Below, piece after piece: positions 35,666 through 49,510 of a stretch of 64,000 nucleotides of DNA. Origin of the DNA: Neodiprion pinetum (taxonomy: Eukaryota; Arthropoda; Insecta; Hymenoptera; Diprionidae); contig NC_060235.2 in NCBI RefSeq assembly GCF_021155775.2, positions 41,078,701 to 41,142,700 on the forward strand. The letters run 5' to 3'. Within the stretch, counting starts at the first letter, position 1. Each line of letters starts with the position of its first letter. The position numbers and the translations under genes were made by a program. Under the pieces are notes generated by a model. That model did no database searches. It worked only from the letters and a program-made list of their open reading frames with translations, and was not told the DNA's origin.

Positions 35666-38600
35666 ATTTTAGAAAATTTCAAGTTGTTCCGAGCTAATTT
35701 TAACAATTAATCTTCCTTATTTTGACCATTTTTTTAGTTATACTTAAAAATCTTGGACAATCGTAAATAATTTATAGCAGCTTTATGAGGTCAGTTCACA
35801 GAGTCACAAGTTTAAGTAATTTTTATTTGTTTAGAGATATTTTGAGGAATTTCGATCAACATTGAGCCATCTGAAACTGATTCCAGTTCAAACGTTACTT
35901 ATTTTAGAACCATTTCGAAATTTTCAGGGCTTCTTTCGGTTTCTGAAAATAATGTTATTTGTTTGAACAAAAGCGTTGGGAGGATGAAAATTGATGTTTT
36001 AATTATGACAATATTTGTCAGGCCCAAATATAGTTAGTGAATTCCGAGCTCTCCGTTTAGCGCACGCACTTGGCCAAGATTTAATTTTTTTGAAGAGAGG
36101 TCCGAATCTAGGCTTGGAAGTGTCCAAAAATTAAAACGTGAACATGACATTTACAACGTATATGTTACACCAATGTACAACAGCTGTTAATTATGCAAAC
36201 GATAAACGCGTTCCGAGCTTTCAATGACTTCTTACAGCGTATTAAATTACTGGGAATCACGTTTTCAATCGTTTACATCATACGAAAACTGCTTTAGCGA
36301 GCAGCCCACACAAATTGTAGTACTTTGATTGCTCCAGTTTAATAAAGTATATATAATTCAACGTTCGTTGTAGGACGCTGAGATTTTTTTTCACATTCTT
36401 TAAGTAGTTTTCATTTCTCATTTTGCATCTTCTCATTTTTTTTTTTTTTTTTTTCACCGCTCTTTTTAGAATCGCACATGTGGCAAAAAGTCGCCAAGCT
36501 CGTGGAATTTCGGCTGCTGCTGCTATTTCGTTTCAAAATACTCACGTCGAAATGGAGACAGTAACCGTTGTTTCCGGTGAAATTGGGGCAGCTTCTCATT
36601 AAGCTTGTAACTGGAAAGTGTTATTGCCAGTCGTTGACCACAGAGGGTGCTACAAATATCGCCTTGAAATAGAAGCGAGTCATGTTCATAATATATATAT
36701 TATATAAGACATATATAATGCACAAATGTATGTACGTATTGTTTAATGATGTTATCGTTCTTTTTTTTCAAGCCAGTGAAACCTTTATTGAACGTGAAAT
36801 TTTTGTATTATTTGTCCTTTGTTCTTTTAAAAGTTGAATTTGAATACGAATACCCTCGATAAAATTGGACTTGCCGAAATTAAAACTTTGAAATAGGAGT
36901 AAAGCGAAGAAACTTTGAACGAGAGGGAACGAAGAAAGAGAACTAAAGACATGAGAAAAAAAAAAAATAAATACACTTTAATTGAAATCGAATCAAATCT
37001 CTAAGTGTTGGAAAATTTATCTATTCGTTGGTAGACCAATGACGAAATTATTTGACAAGCAAAGAGGTGTGCGGGTGGGGGGAAAAAAGAAAAAGTCATA
37101 AAACATTGATTTATTATAGCCCTATTCCGGTAAAAAATCATCAATATTCGTTAATTCGTTTATATTGTACAGTTATGGGATTAACAAGTTTCACGTTAAG
37201 AAAAAATGGGCGAGACGGGCCGAATAGCGGGGGTGAAAAACGGCGAAAGCAATAAGTTAGCACGTTTATTTTCAGCGTCGTAATTTATAAAAACCATCTA
37301 ATATGCTAAAGTAGGAACAATTTCCTTAGCGAATACATTTTCAGCACAGACTTAAAAATCGATGAAAAATTCTTAATTGTTTAATAATTCTTGTTATTTT
37401 TTTCCTCATTTTTTTCGACTCCTCATAACAGCTTTCACTTTGTAGTCTTTTCTCGCAAGGACTCGTTTCTACGTACCTACGACGGTGTATCAAATTTTTT
37501 TTTCTCCTTCCGATAAAAATTTATATCTTCACGGTTCATAGAAGCGAGTCTAAACAGAAGCCGCCGGCGCACTTCCTTCGCTCATGAATTTCACAAAGGA
37601 TCGAACGAAAGGGATACGCTCAGAGGGCTCGAAGGCTGCCTAGTAGAGGGTTACTGTAATAATTGAACAACATCGCTATGCACTCGAGGTGATGCCCTAG
37701 GGGGACTGTTATGGAACATACCTTCCTACCTACGAGTGGGAATATTTCTGCCTTCAATTGAGAATGCCGAATTTATTCCCCGTCAGTTACAGAAGGGGAC
37801 GCGTAAAAAGAGATGAAAAAGAAATAGAGAAACAGTCGGAACCAACTTGCTAAAAGCTAAGAAAAACTCCAAGTTCAAGGTGAAGCGATCTTTCTCATTT
37901 TGCTTCTTCTTCTTCTTCGATAACTGTATTCGGTTGTCCAACTCATGGAAAATTTTCAACCCCCATCAGCAGTGAAACCGAATTAATGTGCTCTTCTTAG
38001 AAATCTGTCTGAAATCTGTTGCCGTTATTGGAACGAATTCGGAGACACTTGATTTGGCGATTGTAACTGGAAGGATTAGTTAATTGCTAATGAACTGTTT
38101 CACAATTTATTTTCTACGATTAGAATTGTCGCCACTGAAATTGGAGTTGTCGTATGTGGATTTACTACACCGGGGTGAGTATATAACACATCGGTGGTAG
38201 AAAAGTGGTATTGGAAGGGTGAAATATTTGAACGCTTTCAGAGTTGGACGATAAATTCCAGAGCGACAGTGAAGATACAGAGCTGAGGTAAATTTCTATT
38301 TGAAGAATCCCACTTCCTTCACTCCGCGCAATTCTCAAACCTTTTTCAACAATCATTTTGGTCCGTCGCCAAACGTTCGTCACCCGAGGGATTCGCTCCA
38401 TCTCCCAAAGCGGTTGCATCTTTATTCTCTGGCTAAAACGAGATTTGCTTAAATTTTTTTTTTTTTTTCTTTTATCCCAACCATTCCTAGCTGTCTAGCT
38501 TCACTTTCTTTGCGATTCTGATTTATGGAAAAATTCAACCAGAAATAAGTCGAAAGAAGAACGATCGGCAAAATATTATGAAGAACGATTTTCTCATTTC

Positions 38601-39611
38601 TGTCGTTTTCTTCCTGTTTTACGTTATGTTCCGAGGATGAAGACTGACGTACGTCAATCATTAGCTCCAAATTTGCAATCGTGAAAAATGTTTAAACTAA
38701 CGAGATAGCGAATATATTGGTGAAAATCCAATCTGAATGTTCCACCATGAATGAATTGACACTGGTTATATTTGCAAATGTCTCACGGGATATCTTAAGT
38801 AACCCAAATCTGCAACGAAAACCTCCTTTAATTAAAAAAAAATATTATAGATGTATGAAGGTTTTAATGCGCCGAATCTATATCTGCTTTCCATTTTTTT
38901 GCCGTATATTACATTATACGATTTTTTCTTTTTCTTTCATTGTTCGAAATTCAGATTTTCTTGTATTTTGTTTTGCATTCACAATACTTTAATCCATTTA
39001 AATATTATCTGTATGTACAAAATCAGATCGTACCGATGAAAAGAAAATTTGAGGGAGATATTAGAAAGAGAAGAGGTTCGTCGTGAAACTCTAATCGATG
39101 ATATGAAAAGAGAGAAAACTACAAGGTAATTGGAATTATACTATGTAGTAGATAGATTGTCTTATAATTTTAAGATTTCAACTTTTTGAATTTATACATT
39201 TTTTTTTCTAAACATTTTTATAAACTAAAACCTTGTCATTGACGGTTGAAATTATGAGGATCTCTACTGACATGTAGAAGGTCCGAGTGTGTCAGAGAAC
39301 GAATTCCGGTTCACTACAATTTTGGTATCGATATAAGCTTTGAACTCAGCCTTCTTATTTTTATTTAAAATTTCAAATGCGTTGTTTATTACTTCAACTA
39401 AAAGGCTTTGTATTACTGCTCAAAAGGGATTTCTACATCAAATATTTAACACGAAAGTTATAGTCTGATCAGATGCTAAATGAACAGAAAATTTTGATTG
39501 ATATGACATGGAGAGTTATAGTCAGTAAACTGAATGGAATTGTTGAAATTGAATAAACCGTTCAGTTAGTTTACCAAGATCAGTTTTGCGATAAATATTT
39601 CACCACACTGC
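35666..39611. other. Spacer, no recognised gene
   Basis: AT-rich sequence with poly-T runs (36437, 38456) and a few TA-rich tracts. No coding exon recognised. Confidence 0.4.
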
Positions 39612-39723
39612 TTACATTTCGCCGGCAGATAGGCAATCGTTGTTACATCTGTCACGCAGTCTCTCAAATGTAACTTCGGTTGCCTACTTACCGGCGAAAC
39701 ATCGTTCGCCTCGAAAACACCCG
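39612..39723. mobile_element. Small inverted-repeat element, divergent family member
   Basis: Contains CGCCGGCAGATAGGCAATC, identical over 19 bases to the left arm of the copy at 17074. It faces GGTTGCCTACTTACCGGCG on the right, and an outer GAAAACACCCGGTATACGAG corresponds to GAAAACTCCCGATATACG at 17207. The centre (TTACATCTGTCACGCAGTCT) differs from that of the other copies. Confidence 0.65.
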
Positions 39724-40791
39724 GTATACGAGTATATCGAAGTTCAGCTTCTAGTCTCTTGTTCGAAAGATTCTTTTGTGTCTAGAAATGAAACCATTAC
39801 TTTTACACATTTTTTCATGCGAGCGATCGTGTTGAGATTTGCTTGCTCGACTTCAAGATGAATTTCAGTGACTTCATTTGTTTAACTTTCGTGTTTGGTG
39901 ATTGTTCTATCATCTTCTAATCTAACGCGTCTGATTTCTACTGGCTTTAATTGGAACTTGCAAGACCATGCGGAATAGAAATATTTTTTTTTTTTTTGTC
40001 TTCAGTTGCGGACGATATTACCGCCTGTTAAATTTGTGTTTAAGAAATGGAGGCGATAAAAGGTTATCGAATAGCCTGCGCGTTGCTAAAACTTGAAGTA
40101 AAACAGTATTCATTACCTAACTCGTCTTGATGTGTTGCTGTGCCAATAACTTGGCATTATCGTTATTCACTTTTCACCTTTCTTAGATCACATAACGAGA
40201 ATTTACGAAATGGTACAACACAATATCACTGCTCTGAAAATATAAAAACCAGATAATCTTCCCTGCCCCAGTTCGTGTGTTTCTTTGTTTTTTGAGAAAT
40301 CAGAGTAACCAGATAATCACATTTTTGTACGTGCATACTTAAAATAAAGTCGGTGTTTTTCTCTGCACATCGGATGATAGTGGACCGATACGTGTTCCTA
40401 TTTTTCAAGCCTCCTTTTCTATCCTTGTTAGACGCGAACGTTTACCCTGTAAAACCGCATTGTCCCAGGTAAGGAGTGCAATCGTTTGAATTCATCGCGG
40501 AGTATGAAAACGTACTTCAAAAATAAAATATCTTTAGTCGGTAGGAAGCTTAGTATTGTCAGATAGATTGCATGGATTATTGGGATAGATAAATAAACGT
40601 GCTCTTAGTTAGGCTTGCTATACAGGAACGAATTTTATATGATACTAGTGTATGGTATAGTGTGTGTCTGTGTGTGTATGTGAATACATATATAGATATA
40701 CAAAGTATAATAGTTTCAAGCTAACACTTAGGAAAAAACTGTAAACAACCGAAGTATTCTTTTTCACAAAAAGCAAAAAATATTACAGCGT
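39724..40791. other. Spacer downstream of the first acetyltransferase gene
   Basis: No gene recognised. A short TG-rich tract lies at 40660-40682. The 3' UTR of the minus-strand gene at 40792 must start here, but no certain poly-A signal was identified. Confidence 0.4.
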
Positions 40792-42208
40792 TTACTTCAA
40801 TAATTTCTTTCCCATAACTTTCATGAACTTCGGCTCAACTCCAGGAAAGGCGACATTTCCTTCGTCGTCGAGGATTTCCGTATACTTTCTCTCAACCAGA
40901 ACTTCAAAACCGTTCCGGGCAGCCACAATCTGGGATGCGGTACCCGTAAAAATTGTCTCTGTCGCGGGTATCTGATAAGCCTGGCCAATGTCGGTGCTGA
41001 AAGTGAAATCGATTTGAACGTAGCCCTGCTTTCCCATCTCCACATGATTAACAAACTTAACAATGCTCGCTGTTACTGACCGTGCCTGAAGAAGGGCGTC
41101 TGCAACACCTTGCCCTCTGTAACTGGGATTCACGCTGAGACCAAATGCACCAAGGTATCTGTCAACTCCGTACATTTTGGCCATATCGACTTCAGCCGCT
41201 AACCGGAATTGAGTTCCCATCACGGTCTTCATTTTTCTCGTTCGTACCTGTGCAGTAAAAAAATAATCGAATCACTGACTTTGAGAATCAACGTGGAAAT
41301 GAAGAGGGAATTTGTAATGTATGCAAAATTTGTAACGTGTCAACAGTTGGATCAAAAACGTATTCAAACAAGAAGTTGATTCTACAAAGGTTCGGAATGT
41401 TTTACTGATTTGTGAAACGAAACGAGTTACGTACATCTGAATGGAAAAACTCCCCATGACGCCGGAATAAATTTTAGAACACTGAATTTTAACTCGAAAC
41501 ACTTCGTTTTTACGAACAATATCAAAAAAAAAAAATTATTCCACAGATTTTTCATAAAAAAAATCCATGTCACTTGACTAATTCTAACTCGCAATAGCTC
41601 GCTGTGTTTGTAAATGACTTCTCCTTGAAAAATTTGACTACCACCCGCAAAATCCGGATGTCTACCCAATGACCGGAAAATATGCGTTGTTAAAAGTAAA
41701 AAAAAAAATCCCACCTCTATCGCGCTTGTCAATTTATCCTCGTCCTCATTCGTACAAACGAAGAGAACGTTGACTCCAACAATTTCAGACTTCTTATCGG
41801 ATTCGAAATTCTCCCTGATAGCAACGAGGCTGACCCCCTGACGAAGCGTCTCTTTCCATAACGTACGAATTTCTTTCATGGCAATTGGGTCGCTCAGCAA
41901 TTCTATTCGATGTATGAGAATCAGTGTTATTTCGCCCAAATTAACAGGTCCCGGTTACGTAATTTTCACCTACTCTGGCTTACGGTTATCGTTTCTTCGG
42001 CAGTAAAGTACTTTGTCATAAAATCAACCAATTCTTCCTCCATCGATTCAGGAACCTCTTGGATGATGAATCTCGGTACTTCTCCACTCGGCATCTTTTT
42101 CCGACCGTCAACGACCCGCCAAACACGCTTCGGACCTTCAGGACGCTTCCAGGAAAGCCTAGAGAGGTTTATGTAATCGACGTACTTCTCACTGTAATCG
42201 CCCTCCAT
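40792..42208 (-). CDS. Arylalkylamine N-acetyltransferase-like protein (GNAT family), four exons
   Basis: Probable acetyl-CoA-dependent amine N-acetyltransferase of the insect aaNAT group, cytosolic by family. Exons, in order of translation: 42208-41974, 41902-41715, 41247-41081 and 40996-40792. Joined they total 795 nt, or 264 residues, a normal family length. The ATG at 42208 is the first in frame. The acetyl-CoA loop is R185-G-Q-G-V-A190 after GLSVNPSY. The N-terminal acidic pair E71-E72 fits the conserved glutamate of Drosophila Dat, but the distal Ser pair is not kept: the matching stretch is TGTAS (T214, S218). Splice choice: exon 1 must end before GTAGGT to stay in frame. The last intron (40997-41080, GTCAGT...TTTCAG) is 84 nt with no stop, so if retained it adds 28 residues. 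I favour splicing because it restores family spacing. Substrate unknown. Confidence 0.85.
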
Positions 42209-45173
42209 TCTCGGATTGAAAGATTTTCGACGAGTTTTATCAAAATTCAAGATTTCTCGAATACAGCTTTCTCTTCGTTTCTACTGTGATGTCCTAATAA
42301 GGGTTACGGATAAACTTCTGTCGATTAACAGTCTCAACAGTTACCAACGATTTCAACTGGTTATTTTCTAATACTGCGATAGATTGAGGTCAACAAATCT
42401 TCTATATAAATGGCGGATAAAAATAATAATCTTATCACCGCTAACCTACTACTGAAAGGAATCCATGCATTAGATCGTAAATGTATACGAAGTCATAGTT
42501 GGTATTGTTAACGTATCAATACAAAGATAAAAAAATACATTATCTTGCAATTTTTTAATCACTCTCAAGGACCCCACTTTTCAAAATATAAGCATGTTTT
42601 GTTCATTATTGTAGTATGCCAAGTTTTAGACAATCCTAAAGGTGTGAAGTTACAATTTTTCCTTGTAAGTAAATGTGCCGAAACAACTACCAGTTCGTTA
42701 CTCGATAGAAAAGAATATCTTAGTTAATCAATATCAATTTTCTATTCACAATTTTTTTCATCCAATTATCACACTTTGAATTAGCAAATATTATAAATAA
42801 ATAGCCCTTCACTTACCGCATTTATAACCTCAAATATTCTGGAACAGTATCGCCTGAACGCTGTTCAATCACACTCGCGAATAAAGTTGTGAGTCCTTCG
42901 CTGGTATAAATCAGTATCAAAATGACTTGAACTTCGATCTTCACAATGCGCAATAGATAAACGTTGTTTTTCAATAATGATAAACGAAATTTAAATTTAT
43001 ACAGGTACTGTATTTACTGGCTGAGTTGCGTAACCTACGCGTGCGTATCCACACACATGTTGTTGAGAAATCTTAACTTAACTGATATCGTTATCGTTTT
43101 TACTGCAACAAATGAAATCGCACTGTTAAGAACGTTCATGACGTTACGTGTATTCACTGTGCAACGCTCGGTCGAGAAATAACAATTTGTCGGAATTGTA
43201 GACGAATTCTAATCACAGTAATAACCAGTCGCTGTTAGTATTGGTCGCCGGCTTCTTTTATGCAAATAAGTGTTATATCACCGACAGAAGTCAGTCAAGA
43301 AAATAAGCAGCTTCAGGTTACCGCAGAGCAACGCAGCTTTTCAGCCAGATGAGAATGACAAGCAAAATATGTATAAAATTTTTACTGATACAGTAAACCC
43401 AAAGTAACGTCATTTGCGCAGCAAACAGAGATTGTAAATTTCATTCAGTTCGCACGTTGTGATCGTTGTCAAGGAGAGAGAAAAAAAAAATCACAGAAAC
43501 GTATAATTAAACAAGTAACTTTTATACCCACTGTTGTAATCCTGCGGGTATTTTTAACCGGTTATTGCAACTGTTTGTTCAAAATTAACACATTCTAACT
43601 TTGAAATTCAAGAAAGCGTGGATGTGACCATAAGAGTAGGTATTATATAATTCCAATATCTGATCTTGCCTCTCGTCCATTTCAATATTGATTCATCTTT
43701 CGAATCGGCACTCCCATACTGCAGCTCTTGACTCTTGTCATCGCGCGAATGGATGAGAAAAATTTCAATATTCATAGAATTTCTGCTGTTGGTTGTGTTG
43801 AATATGAAAAAAAAAAGGTTCTCACTCGGAAGCAAAACATCCCTCTTAATCCGTCCCATTTTTCAGCAATTCAGATCGATTCAAAGGATCGACGATACGC
43901 GAAAATTAATTACTGGGATGTACGTTTAAGCGATTTTTCAACAAAAAACAAATAGTTATTCATCTGAATAGAAATTACAAGACAAGTTCGGCATTCGACT
44001 TTGTCGTGTGTTTACGTTCGCAATAAAATATTCATTATACGCCTTACTTTTGTGCAGTCAACCTTCGAAAATTATGCTCTTCAATAATGCATGTTTACTA
44101 GTAAGGTGGGAAATACCGTATGCCTGTTATATGTGATAAGACTCTACTTTTATGTCTCGGACTGGCTTTATGATTTTTTGTATGAAAGTACATGACGAAA
44201 AACAAAATTGCAATTTTTTTCAGAATTTTTCGACGCAACGTAGCTGAAGTATGATTTAATAACTTGAAAAAAAAAACACACTTTCTAAAATCGGATAAAA
44301 ATTCACAATAATCTTACAAAAAGTAACAACATTTTTCACACCTATTACAAAATGGAGATTTCATAACTACGAAAGATAAATAAGAAAAGTGAAAAAAAAA
44401 AAAATGAATCATATTATTGGATTGCATTTTTGACATTAGAATGAACGTGAAAGCTCATATTTTATTAGATTCTGCTAAATTTTTTCAGACCTTAGAAAGT
44501 GGAGTTTTCTTTTTCAAGTTTTTAAATCATACATCTGATACACCGATTACTTTCAAAAAAGGAACGGTAAAGCCAATCCGAGACGTCGACGTAGAATCTT
44601 CGACGTGATGTCATGGAATGCCCTATACATATACTTACTTTACTGACGAAGCTTTATTGAGCCAACACTTGTATTCTCTTACGAAACCTCTAATCACCGA
44701 CGGTATTTCCAATCATATACCATAATCTTTTACGGCATAAACGAAAATCAGACACGCTTGCTATTTTCACAGTTCAAGAGACGAGGTCAACAACTAAACG
44801 TCTACCAAAGTATCGGCATCTCTTCACCTCTAAAGTGAAATATCTTTGTAGAAAGATTCGATATGCAGTCGTTCAAAACTCGTCGCATGTGAAGAATTTT
44901 CAACAATATTTTACTGCTGTTGGTCTGTACGAGTATTTCGATCGGGAATAAAAACTGCGTCGAAAAGTGGAATCGCGTCAACGGGAGATGATTCAAGGTT
45001 AAGGTTTTCTGGGAGTCTTAACTGTAAACACGCAGTTTGAAGCCAACTAAAAATGGAGAACAACCAAAGTACGGTTGTTCGTAATTAGAGAGCATCGGAT
45101 GTGATTAAAAATACCGAAATCACCTGTTGAAAACAATTCGCCCAAGATATTAACTTTTGAGCAACAGCCTGCA
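42209..45173. other. Spacer between acetyltransferase genes 1 and 2
   Basis: Upstream region of the first acetyltransferase gene. The frame of its exon 1 stays open for 14 codons upstream of 42208 but has no ATG there. No other exon recognised. Confidence 0.45.
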
Positions 45174-45990
45174 AGCAGCATAGCAAGGCGGGTTCTACAC
45201 GCAGTTTCCTGTTACCGACACTTACCGACATTCTCCCCAGACTCAAACCCTTGTCACGTGGTTGATATTAAATACGTATGTTTGTGTATGCGCGCGCACC
45301 TTTTAGCATTCTTAGAGCGATAGTAACCCAACACCCCAGATCGATGGATCTGAATGTACCGCGGCTATCGGTCGACCTTTGATATCAAACCGACATCCGA
45401 GTAAGTGAAAAACAATTCTCAGTACCATTAATTTTGGAATGTCGCATGGTTGATAACGTGGAAAAGGAATGTGAGGTGGTTTATGTTACACATCACCGAT
45501 ATCCGAGTGGATAAAAAACAATTCTCGGAACTATTGATTTTGGAATGTCACGTGGTTGATAACGTGGGAAAAGAATGTGGGGGTGGTTGATGTTACACAT
45601 CAGCAGTCCTACCGTAGGAAAGGAATTTGGAGTGGTTAATGTTACACATCAGTAGTCCTATCGTGGGAAAGGAATGCGGGACGGTAAAAAAGTTCTCGCC
45701 CCCGCTGCGCCCTCTACCGTTGGCAGGCGAGCACTACAGACTTTGACCTCGGTCGGTAAGATTGTCGGTAAGACAGCATGATTTTGAGCTTCTACCGATA
45801 AGAATTGCCGGCAAAGCAGTGCGATTTTTACTGACGACCGATACAACTGTCGGTAAGGTTGCACGGTTTTGACCTCAAGTCGGTACGGCAGACTGTGACG
45901 TCATCGCGGAAAAGGGTTTGAGTCTGGGGAGAATGTCAGTAAGTGTCGGTAACAGGAAACTGCGTGTAGAACCCGCCTTGCTATGCTACT
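45174..45990. mobile_element. 817-bp terminal-inverted-repeat DNA element
   Basis: Near-perfect 79-bp terminal inverted repeats (45174-45252 and 45912-45990) start AG(C/T)AGCATAGCAAGGCGGG. They are flanked by a 6-bp direct duplication CCTGCA (45168-45173 and 45991-45996). The interior contains two direct repeats of about 107 bp (from CCGACATCCGAGT at 45391 and CCGATATCCGAGT at 45498, with further partial copies) and short repeats built on GTCGGTAAG near 45750-45860. No transposase frame. A 6-bp duplication with AG...CT ends has been described for Polinton/Maverick elements, but such short elements cannot be classed safely. High arm identity suggests a fairly recent insertion. Confidence 0.85.
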
Positions 45991-45996
45991 CCTGCA

Positions 45997-46537
45997 GATA
46001 AAACACGAAGGTATGCCTGCACGGTTTTTAAAATAGTTTTTAACCCTTGGTGAAAAAAAATGAGAAGTTTTAAACGAGTATATTTAAAAATAAAATTACA
46101 TTCTCCGACGCATTACCAATTCAGATTTTATATAATATAATTCAACAGCTATGTTATACATGAATTATTATAAGATTCCAAGCTTCTCTTCGTACGTGCT
46201 TAAGTAGTTCCAACTTTCGAAGAGCCGTAAAATATGAAACTTGTAATTGTACCGTCTTCAGTTAACCAAACTCAGCGATATTACGATCACAAATGCAAGT
46301 AATACGAATTAAAAGCGCTAAATCAGAGGTGGAGGAGGTCATTCAATCGGTAATTGATAAAAATAGTATATTTTACAGTTGAAAAATTAAAATATACGTT
46401 TTTCTTCCGTACGGAAAGGAATTTTTTTTTGAAACAAGAAATTCACATTGTTTCCGTAAATATTATCGGCACATATTTGATCCACTTTTTAATCCAAGTA
46501 TAATTATCGTAGTATAATTTATGAAAATTAAAATTGA
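45997..46537. other. Spacer and probable 3' UTR of gene 2
   Basis: AT-rich; nothing further recognised. Confidence 0.4.
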
Positions 46538-48151
46538 TTACAACCGCTTAGCAACAAGAGATGCGGACTTTTGTTTGTTGTCGCGTATTCGTTCGACGTA
46601 TTTTTTCCCCTTGAATTCGTAATCCGCCAAAGAAACGGTGACGAGGGTGTCGAATCCGAGATTTTTGCAAATCTTATAAGAGTAAAGAGAGCTACAAATC
46701 AAGGAGCAAAGCTTAGGCGTTGCATCCTTGTTCGCGATGCTTTCGACACCGTGAATTTCAACAGGAGTTTTAACGTCTTTTCCAGCTTTCAACTGTTTTC
46801 CTAGTTCAATAGAAGCTGCCACAATCAATTCGCCGATTCGCCGTCGCCGATGCGAAATTGCGGTGCCTAAAAACATAACTTCCAATAAAGTGTCAACGTT
46901 GTAGTGCTCGAACAAGTTCAGCCTCGAGTCGACGTCCACCATGAAGTCCATCAGTTCTCGAGACGAGTCGCATTTGCAGTTTTCCGCAAAGATTTCAAAG
47001 AATCCTTTAACACCGGGAACCGCAAGCGTCTGAAAAGAAGCGCAATGAATAATCGTAACACTGCTACCTGCACTCCAAAGTTTGTTAAACTTTCCTTTTC
47101 AACACCCGTTAAGGGGTTAAACCTAGTCAAGAGGCCGACAAAATAGCGAATTTCCAAGGATTTTTCACGAAGAAACTTTTCAACTTATAAATATAGAAAT
47201 TTATATACATATTGGGGTAGCATTGAACTTCGTTCTGATATCTTTTGTTTGTAAAAATAATGATTTTTAAAACCGCTATAGAGCCTCTAAAAAAAGGCGT
47301 CTTACGTTGAGCAAGATATCACCTGACTGGATCATTCGAAATTAAAAAACAAAAAAGATTCGGTTAATACAAGGTATAATCTGGTCTTTGATCGAAGGAA
47401 TAAGCAAGATATTAATTTTTAACAATACGGTGGATTCTCAGAAAAAAAAATTCGATTTTCCATAAAAATATTCGCCTTGGTTTGTTTATAAAATGGAAAA
47501 TATTTATCGGCGAGAAAAAACCTTTGATCAGGAACTGAAAGATATACTTATAAAGCTTGTGTAAAAATTTCATACCGATCAGTTAAGCCGTTTTCAAGTC
47601 TCGCTCACCGACTTTCAAAGCATAGTTTTGAGAAAAGCGCTTTCAAAGTTTCAAAAGCACTTTCAAACGCTCCGGGGCGTTTTTGCAAAAGCGCGTAACT
47701 TGTAGAATATTTGTCGGATCGTCGTGAAATTTTTTGTGTATATACTCGAATCGTACCCAACGAAAATGAAGTAAAAAAAAAATCTTTCAAATAAAAACGG
47801 ATAACCGGTTCGACAAGTTTTCAGACCAAATGACGACGACCGAATATCGTCGCTCCTTACGATTATAAAAGGACTCACCTGAATCTTATTAAATGAAACT
47901 CCGACTACTCGTCCTGTGCAGACTTCAACTGCTACAACGCTAACTCCGTCCTTAGCACTGAGTCTGCACAATTCTATAAGCTCGTCCGCAGCTCCGGGTT
48001 CGGAAAGCAGATCGACGCCTTGGCAGATAGACTCGTCCTTGAAGAAGGAGTCCCTTAGCATCTGGAGAGCATCTTCGAGTGTCTCGGTGGTCAATGACTC
48101 GAATTCGACTTCGCCATCCTCGGTCGAACCCCATAGCCGATAAGATGGCAT
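46538..48151 (-). CDS. Arylalkylamine N-acetyltransferase-like protein (GNAT family), two exons
   Basis: Second paralogue of the cluster, predicted to N-acetylate an amine using acetyl-CoA. Exon 1 (48151-47879, 91 codons) ends CAG before GTGAGT. Exon 2 (47029-46538) follows a clean TTCTTTTCAG acceptor; both junctions are phase 0, giving 254 residues. Residues matching the Drosophila Dat catalytic set are present: E40 in FFKDES, and S204 and S208 in CSSLYS ahead of the CKNLGF helix. The acetyl-CoA loop region is SHRRRRIGELI (150-160); compared with the usual R-x-x-G-x-(G/A) the last small residue is replaced by Leu, so it is not a textbook loop. The ATG at 48151 is the first in frame. Substrate and expression are unknown. 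Confidence 0.87.
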
Positions 48152-49510
48152 TCTCTTTCGGTTGCTGAGAAGAAAAATCTGTTGCGAGTTTTCGTTCTAG
48201 TAAAATTTTTCGCATTTATGGTCTTTTATTAGAAAGGTAAAGCTTCTGAAATATATGATCAATGTCATTCCGGGGTATGAGAAATTGTATAACCACGGAA
48301 AGTTCAACGGAAAATCGCATTTCCTTGCATTTCAAAGAGAAGCTTGAAAGCTTTTCCTTGTTCTTTTTTTTTTTTGTTTTTGTTTTTTGTTTTTTGTGCT
48401 CTCTCTCTCGCAGTCTATCGTCGTACTAAAGTAAATAGTCTTGCAGGTAAATGGACTCTCTGGGACTTCATGGAAACTCTTTCCTCTAAAACTACGAGAT
48501 TTTACACAGACACGAGTGAACTGGAGAACATTTCTTGACCTTTATTGTTATCTTGCAATTTTTCAATTTGCCGAAACTACGAAACTCCGCCATACTGTGC
48601 GACGTGGGGTAAAAATTCATACAAACCACCGTGACATTTTTCTCAAATATGAATTTTAATTTTTCGAAACTGATCACGAGACGACGGAATTAGCGACGTT
48701 AATACGGATAATTATTACAACATTTCGATTGTATCTTGTAATTTATTTTCCCTGCGTACAAGTTCTCTTTCGAAACAAAACACCAATGAACGAATATAAA
48801 GCGATCTTATCTAAAGAGAAAAAAAAAAAACAAACAAACCTCATTATGATCACTGTAGTTACGAGTCTGAGACGAAGAATAAAACGACGAGTGAAAACTT
48901 TCCAACCGCGTTACAGTGTATTCGACGTAGAAGTGTTATATAACAAAACACGACGTCTTCTTCAAAGTATCAGATGTACACAATTTTGCACTGATGTTTT
49001 ACCATTAGCAAAAACCGTTTATTGTAATTACTACTCAATAACCGGTACAACAAAATTTTCTAGTATGAGAAGACCATAATTTTAAATCAATTAATCAGAA
49101 GTATCGGCAATTCCACGGTATGTGATTGAAACTGCACAGCTCTTGAGTCAACCTGCCAACGAAATTCTCCAGAATGACTCCGGGCTCGGTTCGTATCACT
49201 TGATAAACTTGCAGTGAGGCAAGAGTGGTGGGAGTGAGGCGTCTCGTGTGTATATCGTACCGAAAGTAAATACCTACGTATGTTATCACATTTTGACATT
49301 ATGAATGACCTTCGGTTCCCCGACTGGAACACAGCTGTGTTCGTTGCACAAGTTAAATTTGGTTCAAGTTCGAACCATGATTGTGAGTGCAAGGCGTCTG
49401 TTGGATCTCGGTCGTTTACGATAAAACAAAAACAACAGCAACGGCAACGAAGTTCTGGTAAAAGATATGCAAAAACGGTATTTGGCGAAAAGCTGTGAAT
49501 GAATTTGATA
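48152..49510. other. Spacer between acetyltransferase genes 2 and 3
   Basis: Includes the presumed promoter of gene 2 immediately right of 48151. No motif assigned and no additional exon recognised. Confidence 0.4.

Noticed and set aside
42209..42250. Upstream extension of acetyltransferase gene 1
   Set aside because: The 14 codons before the ATG at 42208 are open but begin at a TTG; there is no in-frame ATG, so I used 42208.
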